A stretch of DNA of 64,000 bases from Cryptomeria japonica (lineage: Eukaryota; Streptophyta; Pinopsida; Cupressales; Cupressaceae). This document shows positions 45,617-58,200 of the stretch, piece after piece (position 1 is the stretch's first letter; every line of letters starts with the position of its first letter). The position numbers were made by a program, and so were the translations under genes. Below the pieces are notes generated by a model. It did not search any database. It was given only the letters and a program-made list of their open reading frames with translations, and had not been told where the DNA came from. The stretch is from positions 521,052,185 through 521,116,184 of the forward strand of contig NC_081414.1 of the NCBI RefSeq assembly GCF_030272615.1. Reading direction: 5' to 3'.

Positions 45617-47400
45617 CTATGTGTAGAACCTGCGAAGGTGCATGCTGTTGATAGGATCCTCCAAAGGTTCACCTTCTGTAGTTGAGAGCTGATATGCCCC
45701 AGATCCATATACCGCTGTGATGATGTAAGGACCAAGCCAGTTTGGTTCGAACTTGCCCTTCTTATCTCTGTCTTGCTGATTCTGGGGGTTTTCTCTGAGA
45801 ACCAAGTCACCTACCTCAAATGTGCGAGGCTTGACTTTATGATTGTAACTGCATTGTTCCTTGACTGAATGATGTGTAGCTTGAGTGTCTATCTTTCTTG
45901 ATGAAGGAACTGAGATAGAATTACTAGTGTGTGGACTACACAGGCCCGTATGCGTGTCACCTAAAGAAGTTTGGGCATCACTGATAACAAAGTCCTTCAA
46001 GGAAGCTCCATTAAAGGTCCATGATGTATCGCCAGAAGGGGATAGATGTGTGGAACAAGTGGAAGAGTTATGAAGGCTTATGATTGTGAAAAGAAGTGAA
46101 AGTAGGATAGCATGATGGAGACTTAGGATCAACAAGTATGCTTTTTGACTTAAAATTGTAGAACTTTTGCCCCCAGTTATTTTGGTGTTAGGGGAGATCA
46201 ACTCTTGTTCTTTTTGCTTCATAGGATTTTTGTCCTTGACCTTTATTTTTGCAGAGTCCAATAGATTTTGATTTTGATTTGGACTAAAGGACTTTTCTTT
46301 ATTATTGACTTTTAGATTTTTCTTTTCAAAGCTTGATTTTTGATCTCCAATGAGTAAGGGCTTTTGTGATTCTTGTTGATCCAAGTCTGGAAGTGGAGTG
46401 GAAATGGAATGAGTGGATGATATGGTAAGGCTATGTGAGTTCTCAAGAGGGTCGGCGATACGCTCAATAGATTCTTTGTTGGAACCACTCTTAGGACTAT
46501 TGATATCAAGAGATGCTTGCACCACTAGAGGAGATTTGCATTTAGACTTAGTAGCCACAACACTAGGTGGCTCACATCCAATTCCTTGCAAATTGTTTGT
46601 AGGTTGCTCCTGTTGACTGAATACCTTAGGGGATAATGGGAGTTGGTCAACATGAAATATATACTCACCACATCCCAGGTCTTTAATCTTGAACTTTTCT
46701 TTTCGCTCTGCTTGTTTGGATGTAGAAGCTTTTAAGGATTCAGGATCCACGTATGCCGATGAAGGAACAGCTTCGCGATTGACTGGGATTGTTATTTCTG
46801 ATCTAGGTCGTAGATTGTTGCAATATATGAATGGATTTGGATCTGCTTTGACGGTCACTTCAACTCCATTGTGTAGAAACTTGATACATCGATGATATGT
46901 AGATGGGACTGCGCTCATCTCATGAATCCATGGACGTCCCAAGAGTATGTTGTATGTGAGATCTAGATCAAGGATTTGACAAACCACATCCTTTGTAACT
47001 GGCCCAACTCTGAGAGGTAAGGTGACTGTGCCCTTGGATGTCATCATATGCCTTGATGGTAATTTTGTTTGTAGAATTCACAGCTTTGTTAGAATATCCC
47101 AATTGTTTAATAGTGCTCAATGTACAAATGTTTAGACCTGCTCCTCCATCTATCAGGACTCGTTTTATTCGATGTTTGTGTATGAAGGCTTCAATGTGTA
47201 ATGGTGCATTATGTGGCTGACTTACGGAGGCATCATCGGCTTCTGTGAATTTAAGGGAGTGTGGAATGGAAAGGTATCCCACCATGGCTTGAAATTGGTC
47301 CATGTTTAGATCAGTAGGAACAACAGTATCTCTCAAGATTTTATCAAGAATGGCTTTATGTGCGGGAGATATGCGTAATAGTTCAAGGATTGAAATGAGC
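45617..47400 (-). pseudogene. Gypsy protease joined to integrase C-terminus
   Basis: From about 47400 the frame gives ILDKILRDTVVPTDLNMDQF and the protease active site LIDGGAGLN (about 47150). A one-base frameshift near 47032 moves into the ORF 47047-45617 (476 codons). That holds the protease C-terminal part (DLDLTYNILLGRPWIHE, residues about 27-43), a long serine- and lysine-rich linker, a hydrophobic helix at residues about 303-326, then the integrase C-terminal part at about 404-476 (RTFEVGDLVLRENPQNQQ, GPYIITAVYGSGAYQLS). Reverse transcriptase, RNase H and the integrase core are absent between them. Apart from the frameshift the frame is open. Confidence 0.8.
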
Positions 47401-49711
47401 GCGGTGTCTTCCCTAACTGTTCTAGAAGGTCATACTCAGGCTTGGTTGATGAAGAAGCGGTGTTTTTAGTTGGAGCACCTTGCAAAGTGATTTTACCTCG
47501 ACGAGTTGTAATGTGACATTCAGAGGTAGGTTCGGAAGAAGATCCAACACCTTTTAGGACAATCCTGGGTCTTTGAGTAGAATTCTCAGATGCTTTGTCC
47601 TTGATGATAATAGTAGAGACGTAATTGTCCATCGAGATATTATTGATAGTTGAATCATAGTTGTAAGGTGCTCTAGTATAGTTGGCTTGGTCATCTGTGG
47701 CTTTAGCTTTTCCCTTGTCATGTTTTGGGAATGGTTCCTTAAACATCTCATGTTCTTGATTGGATGAGTGTCCCTCAATCTCAGTGTCACCTCTATCAAT
47801 GAGATCTTGTACGATGTTCTTCAGTCGATGACAATTTCTCATCTTGTGACCCTTGCTCTTATGAAATTCACAATACTCATCATCATTCCACCAATTCGGC
47901 TTAACCTTTGGTTCATATGGAGGAAAATCTGGAACTGTGATTACCTTGTTTGCCACAAGCTTCTTGAAAAATGACTCAAGTGGTTCTCCCAATGGGGTAT
48001 ACTTCCTTCGTGATCTAGAAGTTGTTTGAGTATTCACTCGATTGTTTGTAGAACTTGGTCCAGAAAAAATGAATTTGGGTCGCATTGTGTTGGCATCAAC
48101 AACACCATCATTGACTGTGTTTTTGTTTTTATTCCAAAATCTTGGCTTGTCTTTTCCTTTAAAGTCATCTTTGTTTTCCTTGAATATCTTAATGACTCCT
48201 TGTTCAATTAAGACCTTTTCTGTTGCTAGGCCCTTTTCAATAACATCCTTGAAGGTGGACAAACAAGCTTTCCTGAGATCATAGCCAATATCCTTGTCAA
48301 CGTTTTGAGTGAACATTTCTACCATTTGTTTCTGTGGGATTTCACAAGAGCATCTGCTAGCTAGATTTCTCCATCTTTGTAAAAATGATGCAAAAGATTC
48401 TCCTTCCTTTTGCTTAGTATTGCATAGAGTAGTGACTGAGATATCTGTTTCTATATTGTAGGAGAAATGCTGAATGAATGTTTCTGCTAGGTCACCCCAT
48501 GACTTAATACCGGGAGGTAATTGAGAAAACCATTCCATAGCTTGATCGCCTAAGCTTTACGGGAACAACCTCATCAAGTATGTTTCTTCTGCCGCTACCT
48601 CAATGCAAGCTGTGAAGAATTGTCTTATGTGTGCCTTGGGGTCTCCTTTCCCTCTATACTTGTCAAATTTTGGCGTCACAAAGTGTGCAGGAAATGGAGG
48701 CATTGGAATGCTCTTATCGAAGGGATAAGGACATATATCTCTCATAGTGTATGTTGGTTTTGATGTACTCATGTCCTCCATTTTCTTTTGTAAATCTCTT
48801 ATTTGTTGCTCCAAATTATTTTTGGGAGGAGATTGATTTCTTGTAGCATACCCCATGTTTGAAACACCCATTTGAGGAGGAGCTTGTTGCATGTATGGAT
48901 GATACTGATCGTAGACATGTCCATATGGAGGTCTATATTGATGTGGCATATATGGAGCACTTGGCATAACTTCATGTTGAGGGACCCCATATCTATTTTG
49001 TGCATATATACCATATTCAATAGGCATTTCATTTTCCATTGTGTTGCCCCCAATTTTGACATGAGGTCTCCTTGTGTCAAAATTTTGGGGATGCCTTTGA
49101 GTATCTACTTGTTTTGATTGATCCATACCTTGAGCATGTGATTGAGCATATCTGTCTGCATAAGGCTTCCATGATGGTCTTCGAAGGTAAGTATCATATG
49201 TTTGAGCTTGTGTATGTGGGATCTCTGGTTTTTGAAGCAAAACTGATGGTGACTCAGGCATCATATTCGGTCCTCTATTTCCTCCACTATTTGGTCTCCT
49301 TTGATCCATGTTGGATTGAGTTTGTTGTGAGGGTCGACTTTCCATAAGTTGAGACATGTCAAAGTCATGAGGTATTTTAACTCCACTTTGTGCCATCATG
49401 TGTAAAAAGTACTATCGATCTCTCCTCATTATCTCTTCAACCAATCTATTGAAATGAGGATTCATTATGGAGTCTTCTATGTCTGCTGATAGTATTGAAG
49501 AGTTGTCCACATTGTCATTATGTGTAGTATTGTTGTTTATAGTGTTTGCACTTTCCACATTTGGATTGTTTCTATAAACATCCATGTTTGGTAATGTAGT
49601 GTGCTCAGGATTGAAGAATAAATCATTGTCATACTCATAAGAACTCATGTTTGCGGATTCGTGAGCTTCTTTAGCTATTCTCCTAGATTTTTGAAGGCGT
49701 GTTTCAACCAT
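47333..49711 (-). pseudogene. Gypsy gag polyprotein, two stop codons
   Basis: One minus-strand frame from ATG at 49711 to 47333 is broken by TAG (49412-49414, after MRRDR) and TAA (48557-48559, after YLMRLFP). The N-terminal part is asparagine-rich, the middle has proline, tyrosine and glutamine (HQYRPPYGHVYDQYHPYMQQ), then the capsid-like Retrotrans_gag core: AMEWFSQLPPGIKSWGDLAE, TFIQHFSY, FLQRWRNLASRC. A possible zinc-binding CEFHKSKGHKMRNC follows near 47870. Near 47400 a one-base frameshift shifts the reading into the protease. Gag would form the particle; three simple changes silence it. Confidence 0.8.
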
Positions 49712-51310
49712 GAACTAGGTATTTGACCAAGATGTGAGAGACTAGATGAAAAATGGAAAAAGTATGGAAGACCAAGAGTTGTATGGAGTGTAAATGAATC
49801 CGAGGTGTACTTGCAATGTCCAAAGTGTAAGACCAAGTATGTAAGTAGTAGAGTAGGTGTGACTTCCAAAGAGATGATCGTTTCTCTTGATGAGGTAAGC
49901 TGACCTTGACCCTAAGTAAGACCAAATGAGACCCAAAGGTAAAAAAACCTTGATGAGGGACCACTTAGCAAAGTGTAGTTGTATGTAGTGTGTTGACAAA
50001 GTATGATGAGGACAAGCAATTGACCTTTTGACTCAAGTTTAGACAATTGTGAATGTAAAATGAGATGTGAAGCAATGATGGACTATGTGAGACCCAAGGA
50101 CAGGTTGAATGCTAGATGAAACCTGAAGAAACAACCTAGGAAGCTCAAGTATTCCGAAACTGATTTCTTTTGTTTGCTGGACTGTGAAATTTTTCCAATT
50201 TGTGAAGTTTTTGGTTGTGACCAAATCTGAATGTTTGACTATTTTTCGTGACAAGAGGACACAATGTTGATGAGGACTCAATGTTTGCAAGTGTTTAGAC
50301 TGACAATGACTCCAAGAAAAGTGTGTTGTTTGATGTAAAATTGTTTTGCATACACTTGAAGACACAAAAGACACAATGTTTTGCTGTTTGGTCTTGATTG
50401 TTTGAATATTTAACATAAGTCAAGCACAATTCTTATGGCTGGCCAAGACAATAGTTGTTGATCCCACATGGGGTTTTACCCCCGAGGCTACGCTATTCAG
50501 AGCGGATACTTAGATGCTTGACCTCACTGGCTCCACCCTCGGCACTCACTTCTCGGGTCAGCCAAGCATCAGTCCCCATGAAAACTCCCCATGGCGAACT
50601 TTGTATCTCTACTAAGAACCGTATGTGTGTGGGCCGCTACCAGAGGTCCGACCTCCTGCCCCAACAACTAGAAGGATTTGGGCTTCTAAAACAAAAAGGT
50701 GCTAGTAAGAGCATCCGCTCGTGTGGCCATACATGCGGCACTTTCAGCTCTGTAAATACAGAAGGCTCCCAGCCGGTAGGGGTTACGCCCTACAAATGAT
50801 CAAATAAATTTGATCAAATGGGTTTATGGGGAGACATAGTGTCGGTATGAACTAATCAGCACACGTTATCCATAGTTTTCACCATGAATACATTTGATTA
50901 TAGTGGTTCGGAAGAGGTGGGTTTTCCTCGCTACCACTTGGGTCGTTCTCTTCTCACTAGTAGTCCTAATGACCACACGGGAAGACAGGCCCTCTAAAGA
51001 TTGAACAAAAAGAGCCTATTGCTCAAGACACAAAAGACAATGATTCAATTTTAGTGCACCAATTGAAGTGTTTGCTAGTCTATGAAAACAAGGCACACAA
51101 TAAAAATCCAAAAACCCTTGCCAAGGATTTGCAACAAAGATTTATTAGTAGTTTGGGTTGTTTCAAATGATCACCCCTTCCTGTAAGCACACAAGTTAGG
51201 TAAATTTTAGATCCAAAGACTTTGCGAAATAGGGGCCTTCAATAATGCGTTTTGTTGACCAATTCAAAGATTTGATTCATCATAAAAAAAGACCACCTGT
51301 AAAATTTTAA
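49712..51310 (-). other. 5' leader of young Gypsy element
   Basis: Long non-coding leader between gag ATG and primer site. The part 50455-50790 is unusually GC-rich for the window (CCCCGAGGCTACGC, CTCGGCACTCACTTCTCGGG). Plus-strand ORF 50455-50799 has no known motif. Confidence 0.45.
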
Positions 51311-52140
51311 GAGATTTCCAGAAATGTAAGAAAATCCAAAAAATTTGCTAATTTCCTCCAAAAATTAATTTTTTATGATAAATCATAAAAAATTCATATA
51401 AAATGAAAAATCGATCCAAAAAATCTAAAATTTTTACTGGAGAGTTTTGATGGTCTTTCAAACTTGTACAAAAAATTTTCTGCAACAAATCCAAGCAGTT
51501 TGTGAGATATGAGTAAAATAATGCAAAACCCTAATTTTCAAAGATCTGATTTTTGAGGAATGATTTTGCATAAAATTTAAAATAAAAAAGAACAGATCCT
51601 GTGTATAATTCTGAGATATTTCCAAAAATGTAAGAAAATCCAAAAAATTTGCAAATTTTCTCTCAAAATTAATTTTTTATGAAAAATCATAAAACATTCA
51701 TACAAAATGAAAAATAGATCCAAAAAATCTGAAATTTTTACTAAATATTTCTGAAATGTTTCCTGACTTGCACAAAAAATTTTATGTCAAAATTCAAAAC
51801 GGTTTGTGAGATCTGATCAAAATGAGGAAAAACCCTAATTTTTAAAGATCCAATTTTTAGGGAAATATTTTGCATCAAAATTAAAATCACAAAGAATAGA
51901 TCCTATTTATAATTATGAGAGATTTCCAAAAATATAAGAAAATCCGAAAAATTCTCTCATTTTCTCTCAAAATTAATTTTTTATGAAAAATCATAAAACA
52001 TTCATAGAAAATGAAAATGTGCTCCAAAAATTCTGAATTTTGGCTTGAGAGCTCCTGATACTTTCTTCAACCTGCAAATAAAATTTGGTGCAAAATTTCC
52101 TAGCCGTTTGTGAGATATGATCAAATCTCTCCAAGATCTT
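51311..52140. repeat. Three ~305-bp tandem repeats in the leader
   Basis: Phrases GAGATTTCCAGAAATGTAAG, CAAAATTAATTTTTTATGA and AAACCCTAATTTTCAAAGAT recur with starts near 51311, 51613 and 51919. Copies differ by many small changes. No coding content. Confidence 0.8.
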
Positions 52141-52253
52141 GATTTTGTGTCCAAAACCCTAGCTGCACAAGGTTATTCTCCAAATTGTTTTACAAAACAG
52201 CAATAGAGGGTTAGAAAAATCTGCAAAAAAATATAGATCTAAGAAAAATCCAT

Positions 52254-52271
52254 GTCCCACCGGGTGTGCCA
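52254..52271 (-). promoter_or_regulatory. Primer binding site of young Gypsy element
   Basis: Minus strand reads TGGCACACCCGGTGGGAC three bases after the 5' LTR end. The position and TGG start fit a tRNA primer binding site. I do not assign the tRNA. Confidence 0.65.
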
Positions 52272-52274
52272 AAA

Positions 52275-53069
52275 TGTTTATGGTGAAAATGGATAACAAT
52301 AATAACAATATTGAAAGGCTAAATGAATCCAACCACTAAACCCTAGCCTAACAATCAACAAAGATCCACCATAACATATGAAGATTACCTAAGACAATGC
52401 AAAATAAAACAAAATCACAAAGATTATACCATCACATGTCCAATAGGGTTTTGATCTCCATTCTTCCTATCTCCATTGATCTTGCTTGATATATTTGCTC
52501 TCAAATTTTTGTATGCACAAGAGCTCAACAAAGAACGGAATGTGGTTGCAAGTAGGATCGTAGTGTAGCAAGTTGCATGAAAGATCATTAGCATGAGTGA
52601 TTAGGATGCATAGAATGATTAGGGTTTGATAATGAAGGAGGCATCTTCTTAAATAGAAGACACAATATGAAATGGAGGGATAAGATTGAGAGGTGTAAAA
52701 AGGAGGTCGGCTAGGATTAGAGGGTAGGTAAAAGAAATACCAAAATAATGAAAGAGGTAGGTAGTGTAGGAATTAAGAGATGAATGACATGTGTCATGTG
52801 TAGAAAAAACTAATGAATTAATTAAATAAATAAATATTTATTTAATTAATAGAAGAAGTAGGATAATTAAATAAAATATTTATTTAATTTAGGAAAAGGA
52901 TAATTTAAATAAATAAATGTATTTATTTAAATGAGAAATAAGGCTAGAAGAGGATAAATGAATTAATTAAATAAATAAAGATTTATTTAATTAATAGAAG
53001 AATTAGGCTTAGGTAATTAAATAAATAAAATATTTATTTAATTAGACTGGACAATTTTAGGTGTCTACA
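52275..53069 (-). repeat. 5' LTR of young Gypsy element
   Basis: Minus strand starts TGTAGACACC and ends CCATAAACA, then the primer site. Almost identical to 41756-42551. It would carry the promoter; I see no certain TATA box. Confidence 0.9.
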
Positions 53070-53700
53070 GCTTTAAAAGTTGATTCAGTCTTTTGTACAC
53101 TGCCAGCAAAACTATTTAGCTCATAGGCTGTCAACTTTGCAATGATGGAGTCTAGGGATACCTTAGTCTTGTCTATTGATCTCAGCTCTTGAATGGCAGC
53201 AACCCTTATTGCATAGACCGACAATAGGGATCTTAGGACTTTGCTTACCACAGTGGAATCTTCCATTTTACCACCTGCACTCTTGATATCTCCAACAATG
53301 GTTTTTATTCTTATTCCATACTGTTGAATGGTCTCACCTTCAACCATCTGCATATCTTCAAACTTCGCTCTAAGGCTTTCTTCCTTAGCTTGTTTTACAT
53401 GCTCATCACCACCATAGATATTTTCAAGAGTATCCCATACCTCTTTGGGATTTTCCTTATCTTGGACATCAATAAACTCAATGTCAGATAAACTACTAAT
53501 GAGGGCTTCCATGACTTGCCCATTCTCCTATATCTCTCTCTTCTGGTCATTAGTAAGAGTACTGGTAGGGGCAACATAGGCATTCTCAACATAGCTCCAG
53601 TTTTGAGCACCCATGCTTTTGATGTATATCTTCATTCTATATTTCCATATACTGAAATTTTCTCTGTTAAACTTTGGACCTTCCCTCTTCATCATTAGGC
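53070..53700 (-). pseudogene. Copia-1 gag N-terminal part
   Basis: Minus strand, from MMKREGPKFNRENFSIW near 53695, UBN2-type gag with DIEFIDVQDKENPKEVWDTL, ENIYGGDEHVKQAKEE and MVEGETIQQYGIRIKTIVGD. A TAG lies near 53530 (before ENGQVMEAL). The CAG codon after ETIQ is intact here but is TAG in Copia-2. It is cut at 53074 by the young Gypsy insertion and continues at 41755. Confidence 0.85.
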
Positions 53701-53752
53701 TAGGATCTTTACCTCAAGCGGTTAAGCTTATAACACACAGTACCTAGAGGAT

Positions 53753-53764
53753 GCTCTGATACCA
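53753..53764 (-). promoter_or_regulatory. Copia-1 primer binding site
   Basis: TGGTATCAGAGC on the minus strand, two bases after the 5' LTR, matching initiator tRNA-Met. Confidence 0.85.
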
Positions 53765-53766
53765 AT

Positions 53767-55255
53767 TGATAAAACAATGATGGACAAGTAGTACCCAACC
53801 GGTACTGAGAGGGGGGGGGTGAATCAGTACAGACAAAAACACTCTTGAACCAGTTTCTCTGCAGACACTTGTGCATTGACAGACAAATAGTGACACCAAT
53901 CCTCAAACAGAGTACGACTGACAAAACCCAGAATAACTGAGACAAGCATAAACTGGCTAACACTTATCTTCTCATACAATCTAACACTTCATTTCCTTTT
54001 CACCCTAATGCATGATAAGGTAAACTACCATCAAGGATATACATATGAGCAACTAGATCAACAAGATTCACCACTTGATAGAAAACAACAAAGCATCACA
54101 TGAAGAAGACATCACACATAACACACATGTTTTTCATGTGGAAACCCAACAGGGAAAAACCATGGTGGGGATGAATACCCACAAGCTTGCTTTTGAACTC
54201 TTTAGAAGTCCACTCTGTTAGGAGCCTTGTCCGATTAAAGACTGATACAATAGGTTCTGTTAGAAACCGATCCTATTAGGGATCACCGGGTTAAGGGTTG
54301 GCTAGAATACTCGGTTAAGGGTTAAATCCTGTTAAAGGTTACCTTGTTAGAGGATTTCAAGAACTCAATGGTTTTGAGTCACCATGTTAAAGGATTTACA
54401 CCAAGCCTGTTAAAGCTACCCTATTAAGGGATTTCTCAATTGTTGAATTGGTTAGAGATCAACAGGTATTACAATGATCTGGTAATAGCACTCAATGTCA
54501 ATGCAGGTCCGCTTAAGCTCCTCTTCGCCTTCTGCACTTACACTCTGCAGGTATCACTTCTCTCCTTTTGGTCTGGCAAGAATCATGTATCCCTTCTCTT
54601 GGATACACACACACAAATTTTGCCAACAACCTCAGAAAGAGACACAACATTGACCTTATAGGAAAACAGATAGGTTGGTAGCATAAACCATAAACCTTAA
54701 ACCTGTTAGGTTAAGGAATTCAAATGGTTCAATCCTGACCATTGAGCATACTACATTAAATGCAATAGTTCTTGATCCAATCTCAAGACATTCTCCATTG
54801 TTCATTTCCATAGATTACATGGTGGCTGTTAACCCATCACACATTATCACTGTTTTATTGACTTTGCATATTCCCAAGGTAGATAGGAACAATCTCCTTC
54901 ATGCAAGATCCTTCACGCGCATAAGGCTTACGTGGCAACATGATCTGTTCTTCGTTACCATGCAAACTCATCACACAAAGTCACCTATTGAGCCACACAG
55001 GCTTGAAGCACTTCAACCGAAAACCCTGAAGTTGAGACTACCAACCGGTAGTCATACAATGCTTCCATGTGCCGGTTCCCATAACCATATGTCGGTTCAC
55101 CATGAACAAACATACCGCTTCACTTTGGCACAAATGTCGGTTCACAGTGTTATACCGATTCTCACATATGCCAATTCTCACCTCTTCAGCATATTGACAT
55201 CAATGACAACATATAATGTTATTATGTCCTCATACCGGTTCACATAATGCCAACA
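53767..55255 (-). repeat. 5' LTR of Copia-1
   Basis: 1,489 bp, starting TGTTGGCATTATGTG and ending TTTTATCA on the minus strand. It aligns fully with 19165-20651. It carries an extended run of about 10 G on the plus strand near 53810 and the CCACCATGG variant of the shared CCACCGTGG motif near 54160. Its right edge lies inside the duplicated Gypsy LTR. Confidence 0.9.
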
Positions 55256-58200
55256 ATTTCATCCTCGCCTAGACCTCACCTTGGCGCTTCAACTTTTGAT
55301 GCCTGATGCTTGTTTTGATTCTTCTCACACCACCTAGAATATTGATTTTTCATAACCTTCCTTGTATTTCCTTAAAACTTGATTCTTGATTGATAGGACT
55401 AGAGCTCTAGGCGCCTTGGTCCTAGCTTGGGACCAAGGCACCCAACAGTTTGGCTATCAATTATGGCCAATTTTGGGTACCCACAACAATCACTTCATGT
55501 GAGTGAGAAATTTGATATTGTGCTGGACTACTCTAGAAATTTAATTAATTCTCAAATAGTCAATTATACAAGGATTTATACCCCTCTCATTTGAAACCTA
55601 ATCGTTCCAACTTTTTCAAGGGGTAAAAATAAATATCCTATTCCAGGTCAAGTGAGCAAGAAATAAACCATTCATCGAGCATTAAAGTAGAAAAGAAGTC
55701 AAGCTTATGCATTCAAGATGGCATCCATGGTCGACCTTCTTTGAAGACATTCTACAAGACATCCTAATACTCCTACATGAGGATCAAACAAAACTTCATC
55801 AAGATATATTTTTCATTACAAGCATTTTTACTTCAAATCTGGCCTTTCCTTCAAAAGGAAAGCATTTCGTAGTCATTTCCATTTTAATTCCTATTTCAAT
55901 TTCAAGGTTAATTCCTAAACTGGGAATTAACCTAAGGGAAACCTCTATCCCCAACATCTTTCCTTTTCATTCTATGTGTGATAAATAGGTTTAGGAGTTG
56001 TACTTCAAGATTTTGACATATTTGACAATGACAGATAGGTTAAGCTTTCAACCAAGAAAAATTTGGAGTGCTAGGACAAATATGTACTACCTGATCTCGA
56101 AAAATTAGGTTGAACTTTTGGAAATGGGTTCTAAATATATTCTTTTGCCGAGATCTGAGTTTATGGCTCAGTGGGATATTTGTAGCAACCTGTTTTTGAC
56201 AATTTGCTTCAATTATTCATGGTTTTACCCTAATTTCACAACTACATTCCAAAGTCAACTAAGAGGATAACTATCAACCAACCAGTGAATCTAATCAAAA
56301 TTTCAACCCTTTCTTTATTTAGATTGTAGCTAGATCTATTAGGTTCACTCCCCTTTCAATGTATTGGGTTAATTTAGTTAGTTAGTGGTTTTATTATCTT
56401 AATTGTGAACTGAATTCCTAATTTTCCTCCAATACAACTTTATTTTTTTATTTTCTAATGGTAATGGACCTTGACTATGCAAAAAACACACTATGTTTTA
56501 TCTATGAACTTCTTATATATTCCAAAAAAAATCTTTATATAATGCCCGCAATAATTAGAGCTTGAAAAAAAAATAACTTTATTTGTAATGCTAGTAGTAA
56601 CAAGTGGTTAGGAATTGATTTTTGTCATATTGTTGTTAAAGAATGTTTATGTTTTTTGAATACCCACTTCATTTTTTGGGAGAGAAAACTAATTCATGAA
56701 AAGAACAATAAAAAAACTACTAAATAAATTTGATTATTGAAATATTTCACATAAAAGAAGCTCATATTGTAGATACATACTCCAAACTAAATGTAAAATA
56801 TAACTAATAATCCTATACAAATTAACCTATACCTAAAACACTAGTGTAATGAATCTACATTAATAATGGAAGTACCCACTAGAGGAGCAAGGTAGATGGG
56901 AGGAGCATCAATTGCCCTTATCTATCTTTAATTTCTACTCATCACCTTGATCCTTTGTTCATTGTACGTACTAGCCTAGAAATTCAAGTAGGAAACAAAT
57001 TCAAGTAAAAAATTCATATTATAAACCACTGCAAGCCTCAAATAAATCATGCAAATAGAACATGAATAGAAGATGGTAAAATAGAAATTATCATAAAATT
57101 TATTTGAAATCAAGATTTTCTCCAATGATTTAAGGTGTGGATGCTTTTGTGCATAAAAATTGCCTTTTTTGGTAGCAAATAGTTAGCATAAAATGGACTG
57201 GATTAGATACATAGGATGTTGTCTCAATTTATATATTTTTGGGAAAGACATTAGATGATGAAGATGGGATTAGAAGATCGATGGTGGAGGATGAATGAAA
57301 AGACTTTTTTAGGATTGAGGACAGAATGAAGAGTCATAATGGAGGTTGTTTGATTGTGAAGAGTTAGGATGCATTCACCAAAAATAGTAAGTTATTGCAA
57401 CCATAGGAATTTTAGGGTATAGGTGCTTCTAGGACCCCCTTTCATTATTGGAATTTGGTTGAATGAGAATAACCATAATAAAATAATTTAATTATTTTAG
57501 CCATTTCAAGTGGAAATAGGATAATTAATTATTTGATTATGTGTGAGGGGGATACATGGGATAACTATATAATAGAAGGTGGGATACACTAAGTGAGATT
57601 AATTAAGTAGATAATATAATTATTTAGTTAATTGGGACAAGGTTTTACTAGGAAAATATTAGATGTCTACTCTCATATATCTCATCTAGTCTCCATTGTA
57701 AGTTTAGTTGACTTCACTTTATTATTTTTACTTTTAATCCAAAACTATGTTACAATATCTATATCCAAAAGTATAACTTGGTTATAAGATAAGGACATGG
57801 AAATGAGTAACCCAAAATATAAATAATGGGCTGATTACTTCTCTAAATTAGTGTGTCGTAGCATATTTTTAGTTGTACCCAAAGTAATCTTTATTTGTGG
57901 GTGGTTATTATGTAAATGGAATGTCTACTTTTTCTAAGTTGCATGTGTTTGGAGGTTGATTCAAGTTGATGAAACTCAAGATTCCAAAGCATGTCCAAAT
58001 ACTTCCTAATATTTTTTTCTTGGTACATAATCCTCTTCATTTCTCTTTCAATCCAATTAAGGATGGATCATAGTATACTTATAAAAAACTCTTTGGATTA
58101 TGAGATTCATAATATCTATATATACATTCTTTCATATTTTCACAAATAGTTTTGTAAAGCAACTCATTACACATCTTAGGATAGCAATTTCAATATATTG

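Larger units (their letters stand above)
41756..53069 (-). mobile_element. Young non-autonomous Gypsy element with gag-protease only
   Basis: Two nearly identical LTRs (796 and 795 bp), target duplication GCTTT on both sides (41751-41755 and 53070-53074), a polypurine tract and a primer binding site define an 11,314 bp insertion in Copia-1 gag. On the minus strand it carries gag, a protease and an integrase C-terminus. I find no reverse transcriptase, RNase H or integrase core. It would depend on enzymes from a related element. A host-like exon sits on the opposite strand between integrase end and 3' LTR. Confidence 0.92.
19165..55255 (-). mobile_element. Main Copia element (Copia-1), split by two nested insertions
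   Basis: On the minus strand the order is 5' LTR (55255-53767), primer site, gag (53700-53075), a Gypsy insertion, a 145 bp gag piece (41755-41611), a CACTA insertion, then zinc knuckle, protease, integrase, reverse transcriptase and RNase H (24170-20897), polypurine tract and 3' LTR (20651-19165). Without the insertions the element is about 7.3 kb and its polyprotein about 1,350 codons, a normal Copia size. It is dead: several frameshifts and stops lie in pol. Confidence 0.9.
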
